64,000 nt of DNA from Cyclobacteriaceae bacterium (GCA_028278225.1 JANQEU010000095.1:62001-126000), one strand, 5' to 3'; numbered from the stretch's first letter, positions 46,370 through 55,157 are shown. The notes: generated from the sequence alone by a model not told the origin. Numbers and translations are program-made.

Positions 46370-47102
46370 AAACTGATAAAAATCTTTTCTGAAAATCCTC
46401 CTGATAGGCCTTGCTGATGTTGATTTGGATCTCACCTATTTGCAATTTGTGTTTTTCGAAGGAGTCTACACGTGTGACATTTACAAGACAGGATCGGCTC
46501 ACTCTTATAAAATTAGGATGATTGAGTTTGACCTCGAATGCATGCAAATTCATCGTAAGAAGAAAGTCCTTATCACTGGTTCGGACTTTGCAGTAACTGC
46601 GGGCTGCCTCAACGTATAAGATATCCTTAATTGGAATTTTGATAAACTTCTTATCGATTTTCAAAAACACAGCATCCTTTACTATATGTTCGGTAGGAAC
46701 AATATCAGGATCGTTTTCGAGGGTTTGATGGGCAAAATTGTGAATTGCAAGATCAATTGCGAGATTCAGGTCCTTCTCCACAAAAGGTTTGACTATATAT
46801 GCATGTGGATGAGTTTTCTTGGCCCGCTCAAAAGTCTTACCATCAGAATAGGCAGTTAGATAAATGATGGGTGTCGGTGTTTTTTCGTTAATACGTTTCG
46901 CAGCTTCAATCCCATCCATTTCCCCGTCCAGGTTAATGTCCATGAGAATTATGTCAGGCTGAAGTCTATTAACAGCTTCAATTGCATCCTTCGCTGTTTT
47001 GGCTTTCTCTATCACCTCATATCCCAAATCATTGAGACTGTGAATGATGTCTTCAGCGACAATGGAATTATTTTCTACAACTAATATCCTGACAGATGAC
47101 AT
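46368..47102 (-). CDS. LytTR-type response regulator
   Basis: A 244-residue regulator. Receiver domain ~1-120 with acidic pocket Glu10, phospho-acceptor Asp55 in DIILMDINLDGEMDG, Thr in IIYLTAYSD and Lys in YIVKPF. LytTR DNA-binding domain ~145-244: IPIKDILYVEAARSYCKVRTSDKDFLLTMNLHAFEVKLNHPNF-type core, then FIRVSRSCLVN. LytTR regulators control surface and secreted proteins in many bacteria. Directly upstream on the same strand is the remnant of a histidine kinase, most likely its original partner. Confidence 0.95.
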   Translation of the reverse strand: MSSVRILVVENNSIVAEDIIHSLNDLGYEVIEKAKTAKDAIEAVNRLQPDIILMDINLDGEMDGIEAAKRINEKTPTPIIYLTAYSDGKTFERAKKTHPHAYIVKPFVEKDLNLAIDLAIHNFAHQTLENDPDIVPTEHIVKDAVFLKIDKKFIKIPIKDILYVEAARSYCKVRTSDKDFLLTMNLHAFEVKLNHPNFIRVSRSCLVNVTRVDSFEKHKLQIGEIQINISKAYQEDFQKRFLSV

Positions 47103-47481
47103 ATTAACCAGCCATTTCGTTTACAACTCCTCGTAAAATTTGATTCATCAGTATTTACTCCATGCCCATTTCTTTTTTTGCAGGATTTTATTCCTATTTC
47201 GATGTAGGTTCCAGATGAATTTTTAATGTTGATATTACCATCCATATCACTCACCGGATTCTTTATTAAGAAAAGTCCAAAACCGTTTCCGTTTTCAATT
47301 TCTTGCTGCTTAAAAGGATTAGATAAGCTTCGGAAAGATCTACAAAAAGGTCTACCCTCTTTTGAGGATCATTTTCGGTAAACAGCGCATTTTCTATTCC
47401 AATTATATGATTGGTTATTTGAGCAGTAACCTGTGTGAAAACTGCAGATAGGAATAAAGCGAGTACAAATAGCCTTTTCAT
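47081..47481 (-). pseudogene. Histidine kinase remnant with internal deletion
   Basis: From an ATG at 47481 there is a signal peptide (KRLFVLALFLSAVFTQVTAQ) and the start of a TPR-like sensor (IGIENALFTENDPQKRVDLFVDLSEAYL), then the frame stops after ~71 residues. From about 47330 a different frame on the same strand reads SNPFKQQEIENGNGFGLFLIKNPV...MDGNINIKNSSGTYIEIGIK, the final G-box and last strand of a kinase ATPase domain, and continues to a stop at 47081 that overlaps the LytTR gene start. The whole centre (rest of the sensor, membrane helix, phospho-acceptor and N-box) is missing. I interpret this as a kinase gene cut down by an internal deletion plus frameshift. Confidence 0.72.
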
Positions 47482-47595
47482 CCTATTTCCGAGATAATTA
47501 CCCTGATTTGGGTCTAACAAAATAATATTTATGTCTGTGAATAGCAATTTTTCTGAACCTCTCAAACGCCGGAAAAGAAATATGCTCCTTCGAAA

Positions 47596-47621
47596 AATTT
47601 TTCCGGTTACTCGGAAAAATT
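47596..47621. promoter_or_regulatory. Inverted repeat upstream of the 1919-residue gene
   Basis: AATTTTTCCG (47596-47605) and CGGAAAAATT (47612-47621) are perfect 10-base arms with a six-base spacer, 57 bases before the ATG at 47678 and just upstream of a TTTG at 47627-47630. It could be an operator or a transcript hairpin. Confidence 0.4.
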
Positions 47622-47677
47622 AATTGTTTGACCCGGGATTGCCTTCTAAATTAAAATAGGATAAATCCCGATTGACC

Positions 47678-50600
47678 ATGAAAAAGCGTACCTACCCAAT
47701 AATATTTCTTGTAGTTCTTTTCTCAGTGGCAACTAACGCTCAATCCTTAATATATACCCGAGTTCCAGATGTCTCAACAGCATCTTACAGTCAGAATTAC
47801 TTTGTGGCCCCGGATGTGGGCACAACAGCCAGAGATGTAGTTTTTAATAATGACGGATCGAAAATGTATGTACTGAGCCGGAGTGATGTGGATGAATACA
47901 GTTTGACTACCGAGTATGATCTGAGTTCTGCCAGTTTCGTTGATGATTACAGCTTCAGCACCCAGGAATCAGAAGCTGCTGGATTGGCTTTCAGCAAAGA
48001 TGGTATGCAGATGTTTGTGGTTGGCCTGGATGCGGAGGTCTATGAGTACGATTTGACCGTTGCATTCAGCGTCAGTGCGGTAAACTATGTGCAGGCGTTT
48101 GACGTCAGTAATGAGGATAATGACCCTGAGGGTTTGGCATTCAACAATGACGGTACTAAAATGTATGTTGCCGGGGATATTGGCAATTCTGTTTACGAAT
48201 ACACTTTAAGTTCAGGATTTGATGTAAGCACGGCTAGTTATTCTCAAACCTATTCTGTGGCCAGCGAAGAAACAATACCAACCTCTATTGCATTCAACCT
48301 TGATGGATCAGAAATGTTCATAGTTGGATATGCGGGTGGTGCCCCCAAAGTCACAAGTTATTCTCTCAATACGCCATTTGACATTAGTACCGCTAGCGCA
48401 AATCAAAGTTTTGATGTATCGGATGAAGATGGGATCCCGGTTGGATTGGCATTCAATGACAAGGGAACCAAAATGTACGTTGCAGATGCCCAGGACGATT
48501 TCGTGAGTGAATATGATTTGAGTTCAACCCCGTTCGTAGAAACCAGTTTGGATAATGGATCCGTTGAAGGATCTATCATCATCGGGATAGATGGGGATAC
48601 ATTTGTGAATAGTGGGGGATCATTGACTACTCCAACCCATTTCACCATCGACAATCTTCCTTCTGCGTTTTCCAGTTCAATTTCAGTTGATGGAAACGGG
48701 GAAATTGCAACAGTATCCCTTTCGGGAAGTGCAAATGTCCATATCAACTCATATGATCTTGCAGGCCTTGAATTCACTTTTACCGACGCCGCTTTCACAA
48801 CGTCAATGGCCTCGAATGTAACAAACGCCGTTGGAGCCAACTCGGGGCTTGGGATTGATTTTAATGATCCGCTGCAGATCACTTATTCCACTACTCCTGA
48901 TATATCCACAGCGAAGTATTCCGGTTTATCATTTTCTCTTTCCACCAATGTTGCTTCCCCTGAGGCCTTGACGTTTAGCCATAACGGTACAAAAATGTTC
49001 ACAATCAGGACCGCCAATTACACGGTGTATGAATACACCCTGGGAACTCCATTTGATATTACAACAGCCGACTACACAACTGAAATTGCGGTAAATCCCC
49101 AGGAATTTGATCCGCAAGGTGTCGCATTCAATAATGACGGGTCAAAATTGTATATCGTTGGAGGGGTGGCCGGAATAAGTCAGTATGATTTAATTGAACC
49201 GTATGCCATTAGTACGGCCACATTATCTACAAGCTATGCTGTGTCCGGTCAGGAAGCAAGTCCGCGAGATGTCTCCTTCAGCAGATCGGGAGATAAAATG
49301 TTCGTTATCGGGGAAACAAGTGACCAGGTCCATGAGTACGCACTTAACTCTCCTTTCGATATAAGTATTGTTACATATACAACCAGTTTTTCGATTGCAA
49401 ACGAAGACACAAGTCCAAAAAGCCTGGCCTTCAACAAAGATGGGACAAGAATGTACTTTGCAGGAGATATCGGTGAAAGAGTATATGCCTATGAGTTAAC
49501 GACGGGCTTTGACTTGACTACGGCTTCATTTCTTAACAGCTATTATGTCGCAACGGAAGCTACTTTTATCACCGGGGTGGCATTTAGCAGTTCGGGAGAT
49601 AAGATGTTCATCAGTAACCGATTGGATAACTTCGTTTTCCAGTATGATTTGAGTCCCGCTGCGTTTTCCGAAACGGAATCCAATGACGGTTCAGTCGAAG
49701 GCGCTCTTTTCATTTGTCTGAGCGGAGATACCTTTATCAATGCTGGAAGTAATCTATCCTCACTGACTGACTATACCGTTGAAAACCTACCCAATGGATT
49801 TTCACCCTCTATCACTGTTTCCGATGATGGGAAATTAGGGACTTTGATCATTACAGGTAATGCTTCGGATCACGAGGACGTCAACGATATCACAGATCTG
49901 CAATTTACATTCACGGATGATGCATTTACAAATTCGGTAGCCTCTGATATTGAAAATGCTACAGGGCCCGCCAATAGTGACTTAGGAATTGATTTTGATG
50001 ATGTTCTAATACCGGAATTGTCATATTCACTTACTCCTGATATTTCAACTGCAGAATTTCGGACATTCAAGGATTTGCCTGCGGAACAACGTGAATCCGG
50101 AATTGCATTTAGCAGGGATGGATTAAAAATGTTCACTGCCGGATCCGGAGGATTATACGAACATTCATTGTCCTCAGCCTTTGCAGTGACTACCTCAAGC
50201 TTAGTTGAGAATTATCCTAATCTCGGTCATGTCACCTTCAGCTATGATGGACTACGGATGTACCTATTGGGATCTGGGGATAAAGTTTTAGAATATGCCT
50301 TAGGCAGCCCCTATGATTTAAGTGCCATTAATTTAGTAGATGAATTTGACATTTCCGGTCAAACCGGCAATGCCATTACAATCAGTTTTAACAATGATGG
50401 ATCTAAAATGTATGTCATCGAATATGACAGAGATATTTTTGAATACAACCTAAGTACTCCATTTTCTATTTCTACTGCCATATTCAATACATCCGTTTCC
50501 CCTGGTGAACCTCCTGGCACCCCACCGCAAGGCTTCAAGTTCAGCAGAGATGGTAAAAAATTGTATATAACCGATAATCTGAGAATGGCCGAATTTGACC

Positions 50601-53437
50601 TGAGCACTCCGTTTCTCACTTCAACTCTTTCTTTGAATATAGTTCATCAACCAAGTCACGGCATAGATGAATTTGCATTCAACACAGATGGCACCGAAAT
50701 TTTGTACGGTGGTGTTGCCTGGTATAGTTTATCCAATGAAGCATTTACTGTCATTCCTCAGCAAGGTTCAATTGACGGCTCACTGATTGTCAGCATTATC
50801 CATGACACGTTTGTCAATCCGGGAGGAACATTAACCTCACCTGCTCACTTTTCCATTCCCAATCTGCCGGCAGGGCTTACACCGACCATGGAAGTGGGTG
50901 CGGATGGACTGACAGCCACGTTGGTGTTGGCGGGTATTCCAACTGTTTTTGATAATATCTCGGATTTACAATTCACATTTACCGACGCCGCATTTGTCAA
51001 CTCCGATGCCTCATTTGTTGAAAACGCCATAGATGCAAGCAGTGAACTGGGGATCAATATTGAAGTGGCCGAGTTATCTTATTCAGCTACCACATTTGGT
51101 GAAACTATCGAAAATGACGGGGCCGTTGAAGGTAGCATGACGATTACGGTGACAGGTGACACTTTCGTCAATGCCGATGGTAATTTAGAGGCCGGAACCC
51201 ATTATAACCTGGGTGATGTACCTAGCGGATTGGGCTCCTCAATGACAGTAAGTAGCGATGGTTTAAGTGCTACATTAACACTAACGGGTAATTCTGATAA
51301 TCATAACAATATCCACTCGGTGTCGGATATTAAGGTATCATTTACAGATGCAGCGTTCACGAATTCCGAAGCTATATACGTCGTTAATAGCACAGATGCA
51401 TCGACTGGTACCGGTATTGATTTCATAGAGGCAACTGTTGTTATCATTTCCCAAACACCTGTGGATGGTACCACTGATGTTAGTCTTTCTTCAGAGATTT
51501 CTATGACATTCAATACAGATATCTTTCCTGGGGAGGGAATTATCTATGTCAAAAATGTTGTAACCGATCAAAGTCATTACAGTGCAAATATGTCGGACAT
51601 CATTAATGCACCTGTTACCATCACCGGGGCTACATTAACGCTGAATTCAGTCAACCTTCAACAAGGATCTGAATATTATATTGAAATCCCACAGGGAGCA
51701 GTCAAAGATGCCGACGGCAATATCTTTGGCGGAATTACGGATAACACTACCTGGAATATAACCACGATAGATCAAGATGGTCCCTGGATTGGCCAACTAG
51801 CATCCGAAGATTCCTGGCAGTCGCTGGATGAAAACGGGGAAGTGTTATTGGCAGGCAGATTATTCGAGGTAATCGACATCCATGATAATATTACACCCTT
51901 TGAAGATCTGATAATCACTTTTAGCCCGGAATCATTGGACTGCGATGATATCGGAACACCGCAAACCGTGAGCATTTCAGCGACCGATGAAGCAGGATTT
52001 ACCACAACAAGAGATGTAACCGTCTCAGTATTTGATGACCTGGCGCCAATTTCAATTGGGAAGAACATTTCGCTCACAGTAAGCTCTGGTGAGATTGTGA
52101 CTCTGAGTCCTGATGACGTAGATGATGGATCAACGGATAATTGTGGCATATTTTCCACCAGTTTGAGTAAAAGTTCTTTTTCCACGGCGGATGTGGGTGA
52201 AAATACCGTAACCTTGACAATTGAGGATATTGTTGGAAACACATCAACTGCTGATATCATAGTTACGGTAGTCCTGGATAATCAGACACCGACAATTTCT
52301 GATCAATCATTTACAATTGAAGAAAACATTTCCGGTGGTGTTTTAGTTGCTGACATAGTCGCTACCGATCCGGATGGCGATGCTTTGACATTCACCATAA
52401 CCGCCGGTAATACGGGAGATGCCTTTGCTTTCAATGAATTATCACCTGATCAACTGGTCCCCGATAACATTGCAGCCATAAATTTTGAAACAAATCCTGT
52501 TTTCACTTTAACGGTAGAAGTAAGCGACGGCAACGGCGGAACTGCTACCGCAACAATAACCATCAATCTGGTTGATGTAAATGATAATCCCGATGTAGAA
52601 CCCCAGTCTTTTACTGTTGATGTGAACAGTCCTAATGGGACTATTATCGGTGCGGTGTTGGCTACTGATGAAGATGGAGATCCGTTGACCTATAGCATTA
52701 TTGGAGAGAGTCATGCCTTTGGTATTGATGCTATTACGGGTGAATTATCAGTCATCGACAATACCAAATTGGATATTCAAGAGCTGGAAGAAGTTACGAT
52801 CAATGTACAAGTGTCAGATGATCAGGGGGACTCAGGCTCAGCCGAGATCACAGTTATCACGGTTGATCTGAATACTGCTCCTGAGATTTCAGATCAAACA
52901 TTTACCATCGATGAAAACTCAAGCGAAGGGACAACCGTAGGCACGGTTTCGGGATCTGATGCAGATGGAGATGTCCTCACATATTCGATAACCGGAGGTA
53001 ATACCGATGATGCTTTTACGATCAATAGCTCCACCGGAGAATTATCAGTCAACAGCAAATCTGCCCTGGATTTTGAAACTACACCCACCTTCACGCTGAC
53101 AGTGGAAGTCAGTGATGGTAAAGGTGGAATGGCATCAGCCACAATTACAATTAATTTGAATGATATGGATCCTGAGGTGCTGGGATTGTTGGATGAAAGC
53201 GAAATCATGATTTATCCCAATCCTGTATCTGATAGGTTAATGGTTCATTTTGATCAAACGCAAGAGTCTTTGAAACTAGAACTCACGGATCTTTCCGGTA
53301 GACTTGTTCGTCGTAATCAGTACAGGCAAGTAGAAGGAATAATTGAACTTAGTGTAGATCATTTGAAGCAGGGTGTGTACATGTTAGGTATTGAAATGGA
53401 TGGTGAAGTTGAATACTTCCGCATTGTAAAACATTAA
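47678..53437 (+). CDS. Giant type IX-secreted protein with propeller, four-copy DxFVN module and cadherin repeats
   Basis: A 1919-residue secreted protein (ATG 47678, signal KKRTYPIIFLVVLFSVATNAQ; a TTG at 47672 is possible). Three beta-propeller-like blocks with blades of the form GLAFNNDGTKMYVAGD alternate with a ~105-residue module present four times (starting near 48547, 49681, 50759 and 51115), each with a GS(V/I)(E/D)GS opening, a DTF(V/I)N core and a QFTFTDAAF close. Then a Big_5-type Ig domain (QTPVDGTTDVSLSSEISMTF), an HYR-like domain, three cadherin repeats (~52290-53165) with DPDGDALTF motifs, and a type IX sorting tail (IMIYPNPVSDRLMVHFD to RIVKH). Probably a calcium-stabilised surface adhesin. 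Confidence 0.88.
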   Translation: MKKRTYPIIFLVVLFSVATNAQSLIYTRVPDVSTASYSQNYFVAPDVGTTARDVVFNNDGSKMYVLSRSDVDEYSLTTEYDLSSASFVDDYSFSTQESEAAGLAFSKDGMQMFVVGLDAEVYEYDLTVAFSVSAVNYVQAFDVSNEDNDPEGLAFNNDGTKMYVAGDIGNSVYEYTLSSGFDVSTASYSQTYSVASEETIPTSIAFNLDGSEMFIVGYAGGAPKVTSYSLNTPFDISTASANQSFDVSDEDGIPVGLAFNDKGTKMYVADAQDDFVSEYDLSSTPFVETSLDNGSVEGSIIIGIDGDTFVNSGGSLTTPTHFTIDNLPSAFSSSISVDGNGEIATVSLSGSANVHINSYDLAGLEFTFTDAAFTTSMASNVTNAVGANSGLGIDFNDPLQITYSTTPDISTAKYSGLSFSLSTNVASPEALTFSHNGTKMFTIRTANYTVYEYTLGTPFDITTADYTTEIAVNPQEFDPQGVAFNNDGSKLYIVGGVAGISQYDLIEPYAISTATLSTSYAVSGQEASPRDVSFSRSGDKMFVIGETSDQVHEYALNSPFDISIVTYTTSFSIANEDTSPKSLAFNKDGTRMYFAGDIGERVYAYELTTGFDLTTASFLNSYYVATEATFITGVAFSSSGDKMFISNRLDNFVFQYDLSPAAFSETESNDGSVEGALFICLSGDTFINAGSNLSSLTDYTVENLPNGFSPSITVSDDGKLGTLIITGNASDHEDVNDITDLQFTFTDDAFTNSVASDIENATGPANSDLGIDFDDVLIPELSYSLTPDISTAEFRTFKDLPAEQRESGIAFSRDGLKMFTAGSGGLYEHSLSSAFAVTTSSLVENYPNLGHVTFSYDGLRMYLLGSGDKVLEYALGSPYDLSAINLVDEFDISGQTGNAITISFNNDGSKMYVIEYDRDIFEYNLSTPFSISTAIFNTSVSPGEPPGTPPQGFKFSRDGKKLYITDNLRMAEFDLSTPFLTSTLSLNIVHQPSHGIDEFAFNTDGTEILYGGVAWYSLSNEAFTVIPQQGSIDGSLIVSIIHDTFVNPGGTLTSPAHFSIPNLPAGLTPTMEVGADGLTATLVLAGIPTVFDNISDLQFTFTDAAFVNSDASFVENAIDASSELGINIEVAELSYSATTFGETIENDGAVEGSMTITVTGDTFVNADGNLEAGTHYNLGDVPSGLGSSMTVSSDGLSATLTLTGNSDNHNNIHSVSDIKVSFTDAAFTNSEAIYVVNSTDASTGTGIDFIEATVVIISQTPVDGTTDVSLSSEISMTFNTDIFPGEGIIYVKNVVTDQSHYSANMSDIINAPVTITGATLTLNSVNLQQGSEYYIEIPQGAVKDADGNIFGGITDNTTWNITTIDQDGPWIGQLASEDSWQSLDENGEVLLAGRLFEVIDIHDNITPFEDLIITFSPESLDCDDIGTPQTVSISATDEAGFTTTRDVTVSVFDDLAPISIGKNISLTVSSGEIVTLSPDDVDDGSTDNCGIFSTSLSKSSFSTADVGENTVTLTIEDIVGNTSTADIIVTVVLDNQTPTISDQSFTIEENISGGVLVADIVATDPDGDALTFTITAGNTGDAFAFNELSPDQLVPDNIAAINFETNPVFTLTVEVSDGNGGTATATITINLVDVNDNPDVEPQSFTVDVNSPNGTIIGAVLATDEDGDPLTYSIIGESHAFGIDAITGELSVIDNTKLDIQELEEVTINVQVSDDQGDSGSAEITVITVDLNTAPEISDQTFTIDENSSEGTTVGTVSGSDADGDVLTYSITGGNTDDAFTINSSTGELSVNSKSALDFETTPTFTLTVEVSDGKGGMASATITINLNDMDPEVLGLLDESEIMIYPNPVSDRLMVHFDQTQESLKLELTDLSGRLVRRNQYRQVEGIIELSVDHLKQGVYMLGIEMDGEVEYFRIVKH

Positions 53438-53476
53438 ATTGGTTTTTGAAGTAAGCCAGCACACAACAACTCAGGG

Positions 53477-53507
53477 AGCTCTCTATTCTTTAGAGAGCTT
53501 TCTTATT
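53477..53507 (+). terminator. Hairpin terminator after the 1919-residue gene
   Basis: AGCTCTCTA (53477-53485), loop TTCTT, TAGAGAGCT (53491-53499), then TTCTTATT. It begins 40 bases after the stop codon and has the form of an intrinsic terminator. Confidence 0.7.
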
Positions 53508-53516
53508 CCTGTTGAT

Positions 53517-53535
53517 GGAGCTTTGGTAAAGCTCC
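53517..53535. repeat. Palindromic element GGAGCTTT/AAAGCTCC
   Basis: GGAGCTTTGGTAAAGCTCC, an inverted repeat with eight-base arms, overlapping the last base of the tnaA stop codon. Related to the larger element at 43568-43603. Confidence 0.6.
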
Positions 53536-54905
53536 TATACTTTCTCAAACCAGCATGAAAAATGCCGGAGAAGCTTAGGCTGTTTCGTAATCCTGTACCC
53601 CCCGTAGGTATCCCGTTTTTCCCAAACCTGTTTGATTACTTCCAGTACATAATCGAAATGACTTTGGGTATAAACCCTCCTTGGGAAAGCAAGACGAACC
53701 AATTCCAGATTTGTTGGGAGTTCATTACCATGCTCATCCCGGTGGCCAAACATTACACTTCCAAGTTCCACCGCCCGGATACCCCCCTCTTCATACATGG
53801 CGTTCACCAGTGCAATTCCCGGATAATTCAAAGGTTCGATCTGTGGGAAAAAACTTTTCGCATCCATAAAAACAGCGTGACCCCCTGCCGGTTTCATTAC
53901 GGGGATGCCTGTTTCAATCATTTTGTTCAGTAAATATTCCACGGTGGCATGGCGATACTGCTGGTAGTCATATTCCAGCGCCTCCATTAATCCTACAGCC
54001 ACAACTTCCAGGTCGCGACCTGCTAATCCTCCATAGGTCGGGAAACCTTCGCGAAGGATCAACGCATTCTTAAATGCTTCCGCCCAGTCCGGATCATTGC
54101 AGACAAAGAAACCGCCAATATTTGCCAGGCCATCCTTTTTGAGGCTCATCGTAGCAGCATCGGCATAAGAAAACATCTCCTCCGCTATCTGAATCAGTGA
54201 TTTGCCGGCATAACCTTTTTCCCTTTCATGAATGAAATATGAATTTTCTGCAAAACGACAGGCATCTATCACAAGCGGGATACCGTAGTGGTCCAGTAAA
54301 CGTTTAACTGCTTTGATATTCCCCATTGATACCGGTTGTCCGCCCCCGGTATTATTGGTCACTGTTATCATGGCAAAAGGAACCCGTTCTTTCCCATGCT
54401 CCTTTATGCATTGATCCAGCTTCTCCAGGTCCATATTACCCTTGAAGGGAGACTCATCTTCCGGGTCAAGTCCTTCATCGACAACGAGGTCAACAGGCTG
54501 TGCGCCCGCATATTGAAGATTGGCCCTGGTTGTATCAAAATGGCTGTTATTTGGTATTACATCACCGGGTTTGACCTGGGTCAGCGAAAGCAAGCTTTCT
54601 GCCGCGCGCCCCTGATGGACCGGGAATATGTGCTTCATGCCAGTGATCTCCCTTACGGTAGCTTCAAACTTTTTCCATGAACGACTTCCGGCATAGCTTT
54701 CATCCCCCAGCATAAGAGCGGCCCATTGATCAGTGGACATGGCCCCGGTGCCACTATCCGTTAACAGATCTATCGCCACATCTTCCGCATCCAGGAGAAA
54801 TACATTCTGATGTGCTTTATCCAGTTTCTCTACTCGCTCATCCTGGGAGATGATCCGGAACGGTTCTGTCATTTTGATTCGGAAAGGCTCAATAATGGTT
54901 TTCAT
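53535..54905 (-). CDS. tnaA: Tryptophanase
   Basis: A 456-residue PLP beta-eliminating lyase. It has IDLLTDSGTGAMS, GDESYAGSRS, HQGRAAE, NNTGGGQPVS, the PLP lysine in ATMSLKKDGLANIGG, EGFPTYGGLAGRDLE and the C-terminal LLRHF. The close relative tyrosine phenol-lyase is told apart by two positions: here the residue before TT in SHFDTTRA is Asp (tryptophanase type; Thr in phenol-lyase), and RAVELGS has Leu where phenol-lyase has Arg. So it should release indole, pyruvate and ammonia from tryptophan. No tnaC leader or tnaB permease is adjacent. Confidence 0.88.
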   Translation of the reverse strand: MKTIIEPFRIKMTEPFRIISQDERVEKLDKAHQNVFLLDAEDVAIDLLTDSGTGAMSTDQWAALMLGDESYAGSRSWKKFEATVREITGMKHIFPVHQGRAAESLLSLTQVKPGDVIPNNSHFDTTRANLQYAGAQPVDLVVDEGLDPEDESPFKGNMDLEKLDQCIKEHGKERVPFAMITVTNNTGGGQPVSMGNIKAVKRLLDHYGIPLVIDACRFAENSYFIHEREKGYAGKSLIQIAEEMFSYADAATMSLKKDGLANIGGFFVCNDPDWAEAFKNALILREGFPTYGGLAGRDLEVVAVGLMEALEYDYQQYRHATVEYLLNKMIETGIPVMKPAGGHAVFMDAKSFFPQIEPLNYPGIALVNAMYEEGGIRAVELGSVMFGHRDEHGNELPTNLELVRLAFPRRVYTQSHFDYVLEVIKQVWEKRDTYGGYRITKQPKLLRHFSCWFEKV

Positions 54906-55010
54906 GGATTATTTGATTATTGTGAGCCAAGGTAGTCAGTACCGTAAACCCGTAAAATGACAGAGTTTAGGAATAATCCTGATGAATAACCGTCCTATTT
55001 CTAAGTTAAT

Positions 55011-55043
55011 GACTGGTAATCGGCTTACCGATTCTTAACTTTG
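55011..55043 (+). promoter_or_regulatory. Promoter and nested inverted repeats of the restriction locus
   Basis: TAACTTTG (55036-55043) is a perfect -7 box four bases before the ATG at 55048. The -33 to -7 spacer contains two nested inverted repeats, GGTAA/TTACC (55015-55019 and 55025-55029) and AATCGG/CCGATT (55018-55023 and 55028-55033), well placed for repressor binding. Confidence 0.5.
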
Positions 55044-55047
55044 TTCC

Positions 55048-55157
55048 ATGCCAGAAACTAAACTTCAGAATATAGATATGGAAGATTGCAGAAAACACTT
55101 GACCTCTACAGGAATTCCGTAATTGATTTGACTATTGACAAAGCTTCTACCAGATGA
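55048..55157 (+). pseudogene. Stub of a gene upstream of the restriction enzyme, possibly its methyltransferase
   Basis: An ATG at 55048, with a promoter in the leaderless arrangement, opens a frame that reads MPETKLQNIDMEDCRKHLTS and stops at a TAA after 24 residues. In another frame the last 16 codons read NSVIDLTIDKASTR and end in a TGA that overlaps the restriction-gene ATG by the coupling motif ATGA. The beginning and end of a gene thus lie within 110 bases, with a GGAATTCC palindrome at the frame switch. In PaeR7I/XhoI systems a methyltransferase gene of ~1.5 kb is expected near the nuclease. The link to a methyltransferase is inference; I see no methylase motif in the stub. Confidence 0.4.

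Noticed and set aside
47266..47565. A 99-residue stand-alone gene on the minus strand
   Set aside because: The second frame at 47081-47330 encodes the end of a kinase ATPase domain in the right place, so a broken kinase explains both pieces better.
53535..54905. Tyrosine phenol-lyase
   Set aside because: The two residues that distinguish the enzymes are in the tryptophanase state.
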